A stretch of 64,000 nt of DNA, from NCBI RefSeq assembly GCF_003026105.1, contig NZ_PYNW01000012.1, forward strand, positions 59,850-123,849, read 5' to 3'. This stretch comes from Photobacterium sp. GB-56 (GTDB taxonomy: Bacteria > Pseudomonadota > Gammaproteobacteria > Enterobacterales > Vibrionaceae). Shown here in pieces: positions 16,703 to 25,732 of the stretch (position 1 is the first letter of the stretch; each line of letters begins with the position of its first letter). The notes under the pieces were generated by a model. That model saw only the letters and a list, made by a program, of their open reading frames with translations. It was not told where the DNA came from and searched no databases. Position numbers and translations under genes: made by a program.

Positions 16703-18204
16703 CTATTTATCAATTGGAAACAGTTTTCCTTCAAATACCGTACCGTAAATTGGGATATCTTTAAGAGTCTTAATTTCTACTTTATACGGGTCTTGCTCTA
16801 AAATAGTAAAGTTAGCTATTTTTCCTGTTCTAATACTGCCTAGTGTCTCTTCTTGACCCCAAGAATAAGCTGCTTCAATTGTTATACCACGCAAAGCAGC
16901 ATCTCGAGATAGTGCTAAGTCTGGACGAATAACATTACCTTCATTACTTATACGTGTTGCAGCACTCCAAGCTAATAACAGTGGATAAGAAGGAGCCATT
17001 GGTGCATCAGAGTGAAGCGATACCGGAATCTCTTGTTTTTCTATCGTTGCCAAGCGAACCATTGAGTGAGCACGCTCTTCGCCTAAACCAACCTCTCCGA
17101 ACTTTTCGCTAAAACCAGTAACATAATAAGGGTTTACACTAATAATAGCCCCGAGTGATTTTAGCTTCTCGACTTGCTCATCTGTAGAGTTTGCAAAGTG
17201 GATAATGGTAAAACGATGATCTTCACGTGGGTATTCAGCCTGGCGCTTTTCTAAAATCTTAATTAGCTTCTCAACGCCAAGATCGCCATTTACATGCACC
17301 AAGATTTGATAATCATTTTCCCAGAAGATTTTAGTGATCGCTTCAACATCTTCAGGTGTTTGAATCCATTCCCCATGATGTCCATCGGTATAGCCATCTT
17401 TCATCTTCATCAACTGAGAGATAATCGCACCATCAAACAACAACTTAACTTGTTTATCAAAGAAACGAACTTTGCCATCTTCAGGTAATATTGTCGTTAT
17501 GCGTTCAACCTCTTTCAATACACCTTCTTTACCCTTTGCAAAATATGGCGTTTTACTTTCTGGCGTAAAGAATGAATACATAGGTGTAGATTCACCACCT
17601 AGGATCTCAAGATATGTATCGATCATATAATCAGGGATAAATGCACCAGGCTCGTTGTAAGCGGTAACCCCTTTTTGATGCAGCATCGTCACCATTTGCT
17701 TTAAACCGGCAGAAAAGCGCTCTTTATTACCTAATTCAGATGCAATTCGTGGCAATAAATAAATGAGTGCCCCACCTTCTAAGAAGTGACCTTCATCTAG
17801 ATTCGCCTGATCAGCCACTTCTTTACCTAGCTTATCAATATCCGTTTGATTAAGACCAAATTTCTCGATAAATGCAGAATTAACATAAAACTCATGTGCT
17901 GAACGATGCCACACACCAATTGGACGTGTTTTAGAAATTTTATCTAACTCTTGACGAGATATTTCACCATGGAAGAAATTGTTAAATCCCCATGTCCATA
18001 GCACTTCATTCGGATCTTTTAACGCTTTTTCTTGTAATGTTAAAGCTGCAATATAATCATCATGGTTTGTTACTGCTGGCCATGTTTTTGAAGGCAGCTG
18101 CCATTCTTCTGGCGCAATAACTGGCATATTTAATGTTAACGCCGCTAAGAAAGGATGTAAGTGTTGTTCAATAAATCCGGGCATTAACACTTTATCGTCC
18201 AAAT
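16703..18204 (-). pseudogene. Amidohydrolase (YtcJ-like), C-terminal part after a frameshift
   Basis: This is the bulk of a periplasmic metal-dependent amidohydrolase of the Amidohydro_3 (YtcJ-like) family. It holds the HxH metal motif (GFIEQHLHP), later barrel motifs (DGAIISQLM, LVHVNGDLGVEK, LHSDAPMAPSYPLL) and the typical closing GKIANFTILEQDPY. It has no signal peptide or convincing start of its own; the open frame could use a TTG at 18202. The upstream fragment at 18205-18441 supplies the signal peptide and the first beta strands in another frame. A -1 shift at 18208-18213 joins them into one product of about 579 residues, typical for the family. It may be a pseudogene, a sequencing error in a run of A, or a rare frameshifted gene. 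Confidence 0.75.
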
Positions 18205-18441
18205 CTACTTTTTAGAGTTTGGATACTGTTTCAATGCTTCTTGTTCAGATCCAACATAAACAATTTTGCCATACTTACTCGTCACAACCGCTTCTGCTCT
18301 TGGTTGCGACTTTTCCATAGTGATAACCGGACCACCATAGAAAATGGTGGTTTGAGATTCTTTATTTTCATTTGCATGAGCGCTAAATGATGTAGATGCG
18401 AGTAGCAGCATTAGTGAAGAAGAAAGTGTTGAATATTTCAT
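18205..18441 (-). pseudogene. Amidohydrolase (YtcJ-like), N-terminal part before a frameshift
   Basis: This 78-residue fragment carries a signal peptide (SSLMLLLASTSFSAHA) and the start of the amidohydrolase composite domain (TIFYGGPVITME, then AEAVVTSKYGKIVYVG). It ends NSKK at a TAG at 18205-18207. The rest of the enzyme continues in the -1 frame as VDLDDKVLMPGF. The break falls in AAA AAG just before the stop, on a run of five A (plus-strand T at 18209-18213). One additional A would restore the frame. A good AAGGGA ribosome-binding site precedes the ATG, so the fragment is probably still translated. Confidence 0.75.
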
Positions 18442-18665
18442 AAATCCCTTTATTTAGTGTAATTATCTAGATCTAACTTAAACAATTTAACCGTAATTAC
18501 TGTTCCTTTATTAAAAATAGATATATTAGTCACAAAAAAAGTACTGTCCCATCATCACTTTATATATCAATACGTTATGGGAATAATTGAGTAATGTAAT
18601 TTTTATAGTGAAATACAATCTTTTTCTGTAGAGTATAATTATCATCAAGACGCAATGGAGATGAC

Positions 18666-18992
18666 ATGATGAGCATGACTAGCGTAACAATCACAGTTCC
18701 AGCGCACTTAGTACCCGGTGGTTTACCCACCCCTAATGTTAAAGCATTTGGGTATAATGGCTTTGAGCGAAGTTTTGTTAATTCAGGCCAAGACGACATA
18801 ACAACCTTTACTTTTTTTTCACCTGTCACCGGTTGTACTGAGAGCCAGTTTAATAAAGAGCTCGAAAAGTACTTTTGGCACTTTGCAAAAGGAACGCCTT
18901 TTAACATCACGAAAGAGTTTGATGATCAAACAACCAAACATCACAGTTGTAAATACCTAAATGAACAGCTCATTCAAGAAAGCATCGCTTAA
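18666..18992 (+). CDS. Hypothetical protein, 108 aa
   Basis: A 108-residue soluble protein with no recognised domain. It starts MMSMTSVTITVPAHLVPGG and is of mixed composition, with a Cys at position about 57 and HHSCKYLNEQ near the end. A GGAG ribosome-binding site lies five to six bases before the ATG at 18666. An opposite-strand frame covers much of it but lacks comparable signals. It is preceded by the divergent broken amidohydrolase and followed by a separate HAD gene. No function is inferred. Confidence 0.6.
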   Translation: MMSMTSVTITVPAHLVPGGLPTPNVKAFGYNGFERSFVNSGQDDITTFTFFSPVTGCTESQFNKELEKYFWHFAKGTPFNITKEFDDQTTKHHSCKYLNEQLIQESIA

Positions 18993-19144
18993 TCTTATCT
19001 GCTCTCTCAATACTTTCCGTTTACATTTAGCTGTCGTGATCATGAATTAGTAAAAATTACATGATTACGACACAAAAATGTCACGCTAGCTCCCTACCCT
19101 CAGTCAGCAATTTATCGTGATAACTAACTAGTAAGGAATGAGAT

Positions 19145-19846
19145 TTGTCACTTAATCTTGAGCGCAACATTCGCCCTTGTTTGGCCATTTTTGATCTTGA
19201 TGAAACACTTATCGCAGCAGATTCAGCTAGCCTTTGGACAACATTTCTCGTTAACAACCAACTTGCTTCATCATCGTTAGAGCAACAAGAAGCTGAAATG
19301 ATGCAAGCTTACCAAAAAGGTAAGCTTGATATGGAGAGCTATATGGATAAAACATTGGCTCCTTTAGTAGGAAAAACAGAACAAGAAATATCTGCTCTCG
19401 TTACACGTTTTATTGAAGAATACATTTCACCTGCCGTTTATTCTGATGCCATTAAGCGAATTGAATGGCATAAAAAGCGCGGAGATGAAATCATAATTGT
19501 CTCTGCTTCATCTGAACATCTCGTAAAACCAATTGCGGAGAAACTCGGCGTCTCTCATTGCATCGCTATTAATTTAGAAACGATTAACGGTGTATATACA
19601 GGGAAAACATGTGGTGTTCTCAGCTATCGCGAAGGTAAAATTACACGTCTTGAATCATGGCTAGCAGAACAATCACAATATTATCGTCACTATTACGGCT
19701 ATAGTGACTCCATCAACGACTTACCTTTACTTAAATTCGTTCAAAAGCCTTTTGCTGTTAACCCGGATCCTTCTCTTGCGCTTCACGCACAAATGAATGA
19801 ATGGACAATTATGGACTGGCGACACGATAATAATATCTTACGCTAA
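19145..19846 (+). CDS. HAD-IB family phosphatase (SerB-like)
   Basis: A 233-residue cytoplasmic HAD hydrolase of subfamily IB. The nucleophile motif is AIFDLDETLIAADS, the cap follows, then IVSASSEHLVKPIA (motif II with a Ser) and the C-terminal acidic motif GYSDSINDLPLL. This pattern matches phosphoserine-phosphatase-like enzymes annotated as HAD-IB hydrolases of unclear substrate. The start is TTG at 19145, because TAAGGA lies eight bases upstream and the nearby ATG is out of frame. It is a single gene. A hairpin of AACAGCATA with TATGCTGTT at 19869-19896 follows it. Confidence 0.82.
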   Translation: MSLNLERNIRPCLAIFDLDETLIAADSASLWTTFLVNNQLASSSLEQQEAEMMQAYQKGKLDMESYMDKTLAPLVGKTEQEISALVTRFIEEYISPAVYSDAIKRIEWHKKRGDEIIIVSASSEHLVKPIAEKLGVSHCIAINLETINGVYTGKTCGVLSYREGKITRLESWLAEQSQYYRHYYGYSDSINDLPLLKFVQKPFAVNPDPSLALHAQMNEWTIMDWRHDNNILR

Positions 19847-19868
19847 CAACAGACATACACATCATACC

Positions 19869-19896
19869 AACAGCATAGTTTTGATTTTATGCTGTT
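19869..19896 (+). terminator. Stem-loop after the HAD-IB gene
   Basis: AACAGCATA pairs perfectly with TATGCTGTT across a ten-base loop. There is no T-run of note. It is a probable transcript end for the HAD-IB gene. Confidence 0.45.
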
Positions 19897-20190
19897 CTAA
19901 ACTATAACTGTATTGATATTTCACATTGCAGCCCTCATTTACAGATAGTAACAATAATCGTCCCTATTTTTGTGGCGAAGAGTAGATGTGTTACAACTTT
20001 CGTAATACATTATCTGGGCATTTTATTTAGATTTAAGACTTGTACTAGTATGTTCAGCTACTGTTCAAGTTAATAATGTGAATAATGCAGTAACGAACTA
20101 ACCTATAAAGCAAGGTTGATTCTTTTTATTTCAGAGTCAGCTATGCAACTAAGCTATCCCTGCACATAGGGTATTGAGAAGGTAAAAACC

Positions 20191-20964
20191 ATGACTCCAC
20201 AAGAAAAAGATCTTATTCAAAGTGTTGCTACTAAGCTCAAACAAAGCCCAGAAAGCAAAAAAGATGCAGATGCTGAAAAATTCATTGCCGATGAAATAGC
20301 ATCTCAGCCCGATGCTATTTACAAACTTACTCAAGCTGTTCTAGTACAAGAAATGGCATTAAAGCAGCTAAAAGAAAAGAACGACTATTTAGAAAAGAAT
20401 GCTGAGTACTATAAAGAAGAATCAAACCGTGGCTCGTTAAGTCGTATGTTTGGTGGCTCTCGTCCTGCTCCTCAGCCACCACAACCACCTGCTCGCCAAC
20501 CAAGTGCATTTGGTGGGTTTATGCAAACAGCGGCAGGTGTTGCTGCAGGTATGGTTGCAGGTAGCGTAATTAGTAACATGCTATTTGATCACGATCAGCC
20601 AGCAGATACAGCAGCAGCCGATCCAGCGCCAGCAGCCGATGCAACTGATACAACCCAAGATGCGGCACCTGATACAGCATCTGCAGATCAGGCTGTACCA
20701 GAGGCGGATGTTGCAAACCCAGCGTTTGACGACCAAGGCGGTAGCAGCTTCTTAGACGACACCGCTAATAACTTTAGCTCTGATTACACTGGTGGATTTG
20801 GTAACTCAGGCTTTGATGATAACCAAGGTTTTGGCGATTCAGGTTTTGGCGGTGATGACAGCGGCTTTGGTGACGATGATACATTCGCTAACAATGGTTT
20901 TGGTGGTGGCGACAGTGGCTTTGGCGACGACAGTGGCTTTGGCGATTTCGACGACGACCTCTAA
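20191..20964 (+). CDS. DUF2076 domain-containing protein
   Basis: A 257-residue DUF2076 protein. Residues about 1-85 are helical and charged (MTPQEKDLIQSVATKLKQ). A proline-rich linker (PAPQPPQPPARQP) follows, then a short hydrophobic Gly/Ala segment (AAGVAAGMVAGSVISNML) that could span or touch a membrane. Next comes an Asp/Ala-rich low-complexity stretch and a C-terminal tail of repeated Gly-Phe-Gly-Asp units ending FGDFDDDL. The acidic Gly/Phe tail is unusual and looks disordered. DUF2076 has been described as a periplasmic ligand-binding sensor, but no classical signal peptide is visible here. AGAAGG precedes the ATG, and the gene ends in a strong terminator. Confidence 0.85.
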   Translation: MTPQEKDLIQSVATKLKQSPESKKDADAEKFIADEIASQPDAIYKLTQAVLVQEMALKQLKEKNDYLEKNAEYYKEESNRGSLSRMFGGSRPAPQPPQPPARQPSAFGGFMQTAAGVAAGMVAGSVISNMLFDHDQPADTAAADPAPAADATDTTQDAAPDTASADQAVPEADVANPAFDDQGGSSFLDDTANNFSSDYTGGFGNSGFDDNQGFGDSGFGGDDSGFGDDDTFANNGFGGGDSGFGDDSGFGDFDDDL

Positions 20965-20980
20965 TCGATTACAAAAACAA

Positions 20981-21005
20981 AAAAGAGCGCATCAGCGCTC
21001 TTTTT
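20981..21005. terminator. Bidirectional intrinsic terminator
   Basis: AAAAGAGCGC pairs with GCGCTCTTTT around ATCA, with A-runs before and T-runs after. It separates the DUF2076 gene from the convergent membrane protein gene. Confidence 0.88.
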
Positions 21006-21024
21006 ATATCTCTAAGATTTGCAT

Positions 21025-21783
21025 TTATTCTACGCTAGAAATTTCGGTTGCTTCTGAATTATCCATTAAAGCACGATAAGCCGTAGCTTCAACTGCCGCA
21101 ATAATAAATGGAATTGCAATAACAATAACTCCCCAGATAAACACATTAATAAATTTTAGGCTCATCGCAAAGTTAGGGTTAGCAAATAATAAGAAAATGG
21201 GTAGACCGATAAACAACATATAAAATGCTACAGGTAGCAGTCCGGCAATCACAAAGGCATATAACCTTTTATGCTTAGTCAGCTCTAGTGCATCTTTAAA
21301 AGACGCTTTTTTCCCCGCAGCAATAGCAGGTAAAACAAAAGATAGACGAGAAAAAATCACCCAACCTGCACAGCCTAATAGTAACAATATACAATACAGT
21401 ACGCCGTTATTTACCCAATCATAATCTACTTTAAAAACAGCCCAGATAGCATATAACAATCCAAATAGTAGGAATAAATAAGCCGTATAGTGACGCTGCT
21501 GGACATCAAAACTGATACCTCTCCAATTAGAAAAGCGGGTATCGTCTGTACCATGGCTGTCTAGTATTTGCTGAGTTCGTAGACAGATAATGGAAGAAAC
21601 TAGGAAAATTGCTATATTTAGGACAAATATAATCGCTTCCTCATATATCTCAATACCTGCCATTGATACTTTTAATGAACGTAATAAATACGTCACTATA
21701 AATGGAATGAGTAATGCCTTTACTAACCGTATTTTATTAGCAAAGACGGTTTGTACCGACTGGTGAAGTGTTTCTAAAATCAT
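21025..21783 (-). CDS. Integral membrane protein, YciC-like
   Basis: A 252-residue inner-membrane protein with about six hydrophobic segments (ALLIPFIVTYLL, IIFVLNIAIFLVSSIICL, AYLFLLFGLLYAIWAVF, VLYCILLLLGCAGWVIF, FVIAGLLPVAFYMLFIGLP and FIWGVIVIAIPFIIAAVEA). The cytoplasmic stretch LPAIAAGKKASFKDALELTK is reminiscent of the YciC/UPF0259 family, so I give that as the nearest resemblance only. The ATG at 21783 has AAGGAT six bases upstream. The RlpA-like gene lies 45 bases upstream on the same strand, so the two may be co-transcribed. Confidence 0.7.
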   Translation of the reverse strand: MILETLHQSVQTVFANKIRLVKALLIPFIVTYLLRSLKVSMAGIEIYEEAIIFVLNIAIFLVSSIICLRTQQILDSHGTDDTRFSNWRGISFDVQQRHYTAYLFLLFGLLYAIWAVFKVDYDWVNNGVLYCILLLLGCAGWVIFSRLSFVLPAIAAGKKASFKDALELTKHKRLYAFVIAGLLPVAFYMLFIGLPIFLLFANPNFAMSLKFINVFIWGVIVIAIPFIIAAVEATAYRALMDNSEATEISSVE

Positions 21784-21827
21784 CTAATATCCTTTCAATC
21801 ATCGTCATGGCGATAAACTAATACAGG

Positions 21828-22244
21828 TTAATTTAATGTCTCAACTTTTACCTTAAGTACACCTGACGCTGTATTTCCGATCGCACTAAAAGCTGAACGG
21901 GATAAATCTATTACTCGCCCTTTTGTGAATGGGCCGCGATCATTTACTGTCACAACAACACTTTTACTATTTGCTAAATTAGTTACTTTAACTTTGGTAC
22001 CAAAAGGTAATGTTCTATGTGCTGCTGTTGGTTTATTTTGATCAAAGTGCTGCCCGCTTGCTGTCTTGCGCCCTTGATATTTATTTGCGTAATACGATGC
22101 TTTACCGTATTCACTATGGTGCTTATAGCTCAAAACAGGTTTTGTTGATGTCGTATTACCTGAGTTTGCACACCCTCCTACTGTTAATAAACAAACAAAT
22201 AATAAAATACAGTGTCGAATAGCGATTTTCGGTACAAACATCAT
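21828..22244 (-). CDS. RlpA-like septal ring lipoprotein (double-psi beta-barrel)
   Basis: A 138-residue lipoprotein. The signal peptide ends in the lipobox LTVGGC. The mature part is a double-psi beta-barrel as in RlpA: YGKASYYANKYQGRKTASG, HRTLPFGTKVKVTN, VVTVNDRGPF and GRVIDLSRSAF. The His, Asp and Ser residues of the RlpA active region are all present. RlpA is a lytic transglycosylase acting on denuded peptidoglycan. This copy lacks the C-terminal SPOR domain, so septal targeting may differ. A second ATG three bases on is equally possible as start. Confidence 0.82.
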   Translation of the reverse strand: MMFVPKIAIRHCILLFVCLLTVGGCANSGNTTSTKPVLSYKHHSEYGKASYYANKYQGRKTASGQHFDQNKPTAAHRTLPFGTKVKVTNLANSKSVVVTVNDRGPFTKGRVIDLSRSAFSAIGNTASGVLKVKVETLN

Positions 22245-22487
22245 TAATCCTATTTATAAGCATCAGAGCAATTTTACGCTATCATATAACTATTTGATAA
22301 TTCGTATGTAAAGGTTATGTAAAAGTTATAACCCATAGATATATAAGTAACAAATTTAATCACTTATTCTTTATGGGTAATTAACAATACTTCTTCCCCT
22401 CCAAGTAAGCATCATTTCTCAGTACTCACAACGAAAAGCTAGTGTTAAACTAATTGTCTATTGTATTTAGTCCTAAAAGGTCATGTG

Positions 22488-22739
22488 ATGAACCCAATTA
22501 TTGCCCTGTTGAAAGAGAACAATATCAGCGATTCCCAAATTAATGAGATTTTTCAGACATTGACGCAAAACCCCCTTGCAGCAATGACAACAATTAGTCA
22601 GTTAGGCTTACCACAAGATAAGCTGCAACAATTGATGGCGCAGGTAATGCAGAATCCAGCATTAATCAAAGAAGCAGTAGAAGAGCTTGGTTTAGACTTT
22701 TCAAAAGTTGAAGAAGCAAAAGCACAATTGAATAAATAA
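22488..22739 (+). CDS. DUF2999 family protein
   Basis: An 83-residue cytoplasmic protein of the DUF2999 type, found mainly in Vibrio and relatives. It starts MNPIIALLKENNISDSQINE and is all-helical in appearance, with two similar short helical units (ISDSQINEIFQTLTQNP, then QLMAQVMQNPALIKEAVEE). The function is unknown. The ATG at 22488 has AAAGG about eight bases upstream. A TTG extension to 22461 adds nine residues and is unlikely. It is monocistronic, with a terminator after it. Confidence 0.75.
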   Translation: MNPIIALLKENNISDSQINEIFQTLTQNPLAAMTTISQLGLPQDKLQQLMAQVMQNPALIKEAVEELGLDFSKVEEAKAQLNK

Positions 22740-22760
22740 CTGTGCGTTAACTTCTAGATC

Positions 22761-22799
22761 AAAAATGCCGTTAATAGTTTACCTACTAACGGCATTTTT
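22761..22799. terminator. Bidirectional intrinsic terminator
   Basis: AAAAATGCCGTTA pairs with TAACGGCATTTTT, and inner AGT pairs with ACT. It lies between the convergent DUF2999 gene and nirD, the last gene of the nitrate cluster. Confidence 0.88.
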
Positions 22800-22838
22800 A
22801 TATTTAGACAAAAGCGTACTGCAATAACGATAGGCTCA

Positions 22839-23210
22839 CTAGCCTGTATAAAGCCATAACTCGTTATTGTTCCAACGGGTTTTCCATGTACCAAGGATAT
22901 GATCAGGCACTTCTATGCACTTTCCTGTAGCCAGATCATAATGTTGTTTCAATAATGGTGAGGCGACACATAACACACCATCTTGATCACCAACAATACC
23001 GCGACTCATGACATAAGCTTTTGCAATAGGATCCCAATTATCAACGGCATAAACTGCATTATTTTGTTTAGGCAAGTAATACAGCGCAATTTGTTGTTGA
23101 TTAACTAAGGCAGCAATACCTGAGTCAGGAACTAAATCATCTTTATGGCAGATCTTAACCCAACGAAGATCTGATTTTATTGATTGAGGTATTTCCGTCA
23201 CATCACTCAT
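22839..23210 (-). CDS. nirD: Nitrite reductase (NADH) small subunit NirD
   Basis: A 123-residue Rieske-fold subunit of the assimilatory, cytoplasmic NADH-nitrite reductase. Recognisable segments are WVKICHKDDLVPDSGIAALV, VYAVDNWDPIAKAYVMSRG and VASPLLKQHYDLATGKC. As in other NirD proteins, the Cys and His ligands of a Rieske cluster are absent. Its start overlaps the nirB stop as ATGA, a sign of translational coupling. It is the last gene of the nrtABC-nirBD unit. Confidence 0.93.
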   Translation of the reverse strand: MSDVTEIPQSIKSDLRWVKICHKDDLVPDSGIAALVNQQQIALYYLPKQNNAVYAVDNWDPIAKAYVMSRGIVGDQDGVLCVASPLLKQHYDLATGKCIEVPDHILGTWKTRWNNNELWLYTG

Positions 23211-25723
23211 AATTCCTCCTTAATAGGGATACGCTGACCTCGAATACGTTGATATGGTAAGGAGATCTCTTCATCTTTCAGATTAATAAACTGACGAAAA
23301 CGATTCAGTTTTTGCTCCGATGATAAGGTTGTTTTCCATTCACATTGATAACTATTAATTACATGTTCCATTTGCTGCTCTAATGAGGTGTTGATGGCAA
23401 GTTTATCTTCAATAACCACTTGTTTGAGATAATCGAGCCCACCTTCTAAATTTTCTAGCCATACTGATGTTCGTTGTAGACGATCAGCTGTTTTTACATA
23501 AAACATTAAAATTCTATCGATATAAGCAATCAAGGTGGGTTTATCTAAATCAACAGCAAATAGATCACCATGACGTGGACGCATACCACCATTACCGCCA
23601 ACATAGAGGTTCCAGCCCTGCTCTGTTGCAATAATACCAATGTCTTTACTTTGTGCTTCTGCACATTCTCGGGTACAACCTGAGACAGCAAATTTCAATT
23701 TATGCGGTGAGCGTAACCCTTTATAACGATTTTCTAATTCAATCGAGAGTGCCATTGAATCATCAACCCCATAGCGGCACCACGTTGACCCCACGCAAGA
23801 TTTAACGGTTCGTAATGATTTGCCATAGGCATGACCCGTTTCAAATCCCGCCTCAATCAACTCAGCCCATATATCAGGCAATTGTGATAGTTGTGCACCA
23901 AACAAATCAACCCGTTGTCCACCTGTGATTTTGGTATATAAATCGTATTTTTTGGCCACTTCACCAAGGGTGATTAATTTATCGGGGGTAATTTCACCAC
24001 CGGGAACCCGAGGCACAACTGAATAGCTGCCATCCTTTTGAATATTTGCAAGAAAGGCATCGTTAGAATCTTGCAGTGGTTGATAAGGTGATTCGAGAAC
24101 ATGCTCATTCCATAATGAAGCAAAGATTGATGCTGCTGTTGGCTTACAAATATCACAGCCTAACCCTTTCCCATGAGTAGAGAGTAAGGTTTCAAAATCT
24201 TGAATTTTTTCCACTTGGCATAAATGGAAAAGCTCTTGACGAGTATAAGAAAAGTGCTGGCAAACATGGTTGTTTACTTCCATTCCCATGCTCGCTAATT
24301 GTTCATCAACAATCTGTTTAACCATGGAGCTGCAGCCGCCACACCCTGTACCCGCTTTCGTCACTTGTTTAATTTCACCAAGTTCGTGACAACCCTGCTG
24401 TACTTGGCTAATTAATGCGCCTCGAGTAACGTTATGACATGAACAAATCACACTATTTTCATCAGTGGATGGCGCTAACATTGAGGTATCAAATAACAGT
24501 TGTGCTGGGTGCTCGGTTAATACTGTTTGATTTAAATAACATTGTAATAAGGCGTCATAATCACTGCTATCTCCCACTAAAATAGCGCCTAAGATTTTCG
24601 TGCTGTCAGCATTCACAACTAACTTCTTGTAACGTCCACCAGCACTGTCTTGCAATACAACTTCCTTCGCCCCTTCAGTGCGCATCTGTGCATCACCGAT
24701 AGAAGCCACTTCAACGCCTAGTAGTTTCAATTTGGTGCTCATATCCGCACCAACAAACTTGGCCTCTGTCTCGCTAGCTAATTGCGAAGCAACAGTACGC
24801 GCCATGCTATAACCTGGTGCAACAAGACCAAAAATTCGAGCTTGCCATAACGCACATTCACCAATCGCGTAAATATTCGCATCACTGGTCAAGCAGGTAT
24901 CGTCAATCACAATACCGCCACGTTCGCCAATTTCTAATTCACATTGGCGAGCAAGGGTGTCTTGCGGTCTTATCCCTGCTGAAAAAACAATCACATCGAC
25001 ATCTAATGGCGTATCATTTTCAAACCATAAACGATGAGTGGCGGTTTCCCCATCAGTGATTTTTTCTGTACGCATATCGGTGTGGATATGAACACCTAAT
25101 TCAGTGATTTTCTTTGCCAGTAAATCACCGGCTAAATCATCTAACTGAACAGGCATTAGCCGAGGAGCAAACTCAACGACATGGGTTTCTAACCCTAATA
25201 AACGTAAGGCATTTGCCGCTTCAAGCCCAAGTAACCCACCGCCAATAACAGCGCCAGTTTTGGCTTGTGAACAGGCATTCTTTATCGCCGCAAGATCATC
25301 AATTGTGCGATAAACAAAGCAATTCTGACGATCGTTGCCTTTAATCGGTGGAACAAATGGTGTTGAGCCCGTCGCTAACACTAATTTGTCATAATCTAAG
25401 CAAATCAGCTCAGAGGTAACTACATCACGAATATTAACCGTTTGCTGCGCGCGATTGATCTCAACAACTTGTTGCCCTAACCGTAAATCTATACCTTGGT
25501 TTTGATACCACGACACATCCCCCAACATAAGATCTTGTTGAGATTTATCAGCAAACATCGCTGATAATTGCACCCGATCGTAAGCCGCTACCGACTCTTC
25601 GCCAATAACCGTAATGCAATAGTGTGCTAAACCGCCTTTATCGACTAATTGATCGATAAAGTGATGCCCCACCATGCCGTTACCAATCACAATAAGATGT
25701 TGTTTATCCATTCCGTTGTTCAT
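23207..25723 (-). CDS. nirB: Nitrite reductase (NADH) large subunit NirB
   Basis: An 838-residue siroheme- and FAD-containing enzyme that reduces nitrite to ammonium with NADH. The N-terminus is an FAD-binding fold (LIVIGNGMVGHHF), with a second nucleotide-binding fold at GAVIGGGLLGLEAAN. A BFD-type [2Fe-2S] region carries VICSCHNVTRG and GTGCGGCSSMVK. The C-terminal sulfite/nitrite reductase half holds the siroheme-[4Fe-4S] cysteines, SCVGSTWCRYG and SGCTRECAEAQ. Length matches E. coli NirB (847). AAGGAGG precedes the ATG. Siroheme for it can be built through the cobA product encoded in the same cluster. Confidence 0.95.
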   Translation of the reverse strand: MNNGMDKQHLIVIGNGMVGHHFIDQLVDKGGLAHYCITVIGEESVAAYDRVQLSAMFADKSQQDLMLGDVSWYQNQGIDLRLGQQVVEINRAQQTVNIRDVVTSELICLDYDKLVLATGSTPFVPPIKGNDRQNCFVYRTIDDLAAIKNACSQAKTGAVIGGGLLGLEAANALRLLGLETHVVEFAPRLMPVQLDDLAGDLLAKKITELGVHIHTDMRTEKITDGETATHRLWFENDTPLDVDVIVFSAGIRPQDTLARQCELEIGERGGIVIDDTCLTSDANIYAIGECALWQARIFGLVAPGYSMARTVASQLASETEAKFVGADMSTKLKLLGVEVASIGDAQMRTEGAKEVVLQDSAGGRYKKLVVNADSTKILGAILVGDSSDYDALLQCYLNQTVLTEHPAQLLFDTSMLAPSTDENSVICSCHNVTRGALISQVQQGCHELGEIKQVTKAGTGCGGCSSMVKQIVDEQLASMGMEVNNHVCQHFSYTRQELFHLCQVEKIQDFETLLSTHGKGLGCDICKPTAASIFASLWNEHVLESPYQPLQDSNDAFLANIQKDGSYSVVPRVPGGEITPDKLITLGEVAKKYDLYTKITGGQRVDLFGAQLSQLPDIWAELIEAGFETGHAYGKSLRTVKSCVGSTWCRYGVDDSMALSIELENRYKGLRSPHKLKFAVSGCTRECAEAQSKDIGIIATEQGWNLYVGGNGGMRPRHGDLFAVDLDKPTLIAYIDRILMFYVKTADRLQRTSVWLENLEGGLDYLKQVVIEDKLAINTSLEQQMEHVINSYQCEWKTTLSSEQKLNRFRQFINLKDEEISLPYQRIRGQRIPIKEEL

Positions 25724-25732
25724 ATTGCCTCC

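Noticed and set aside
18205..18213. Programmed -1 frameshift as in dnaX
   Set aside because: The heptamer is T AAA AAG rather than A AAA AAG, so P-site re-pairing would be poor, and no downstream pseudoknot is evident. Kept as a mutation or error instead.
18575..18910. Minus-strand 111-residue open frame
   Set aside because: It is antisense to the 18666-18992 gene, which has a proper ribosome-binding site.
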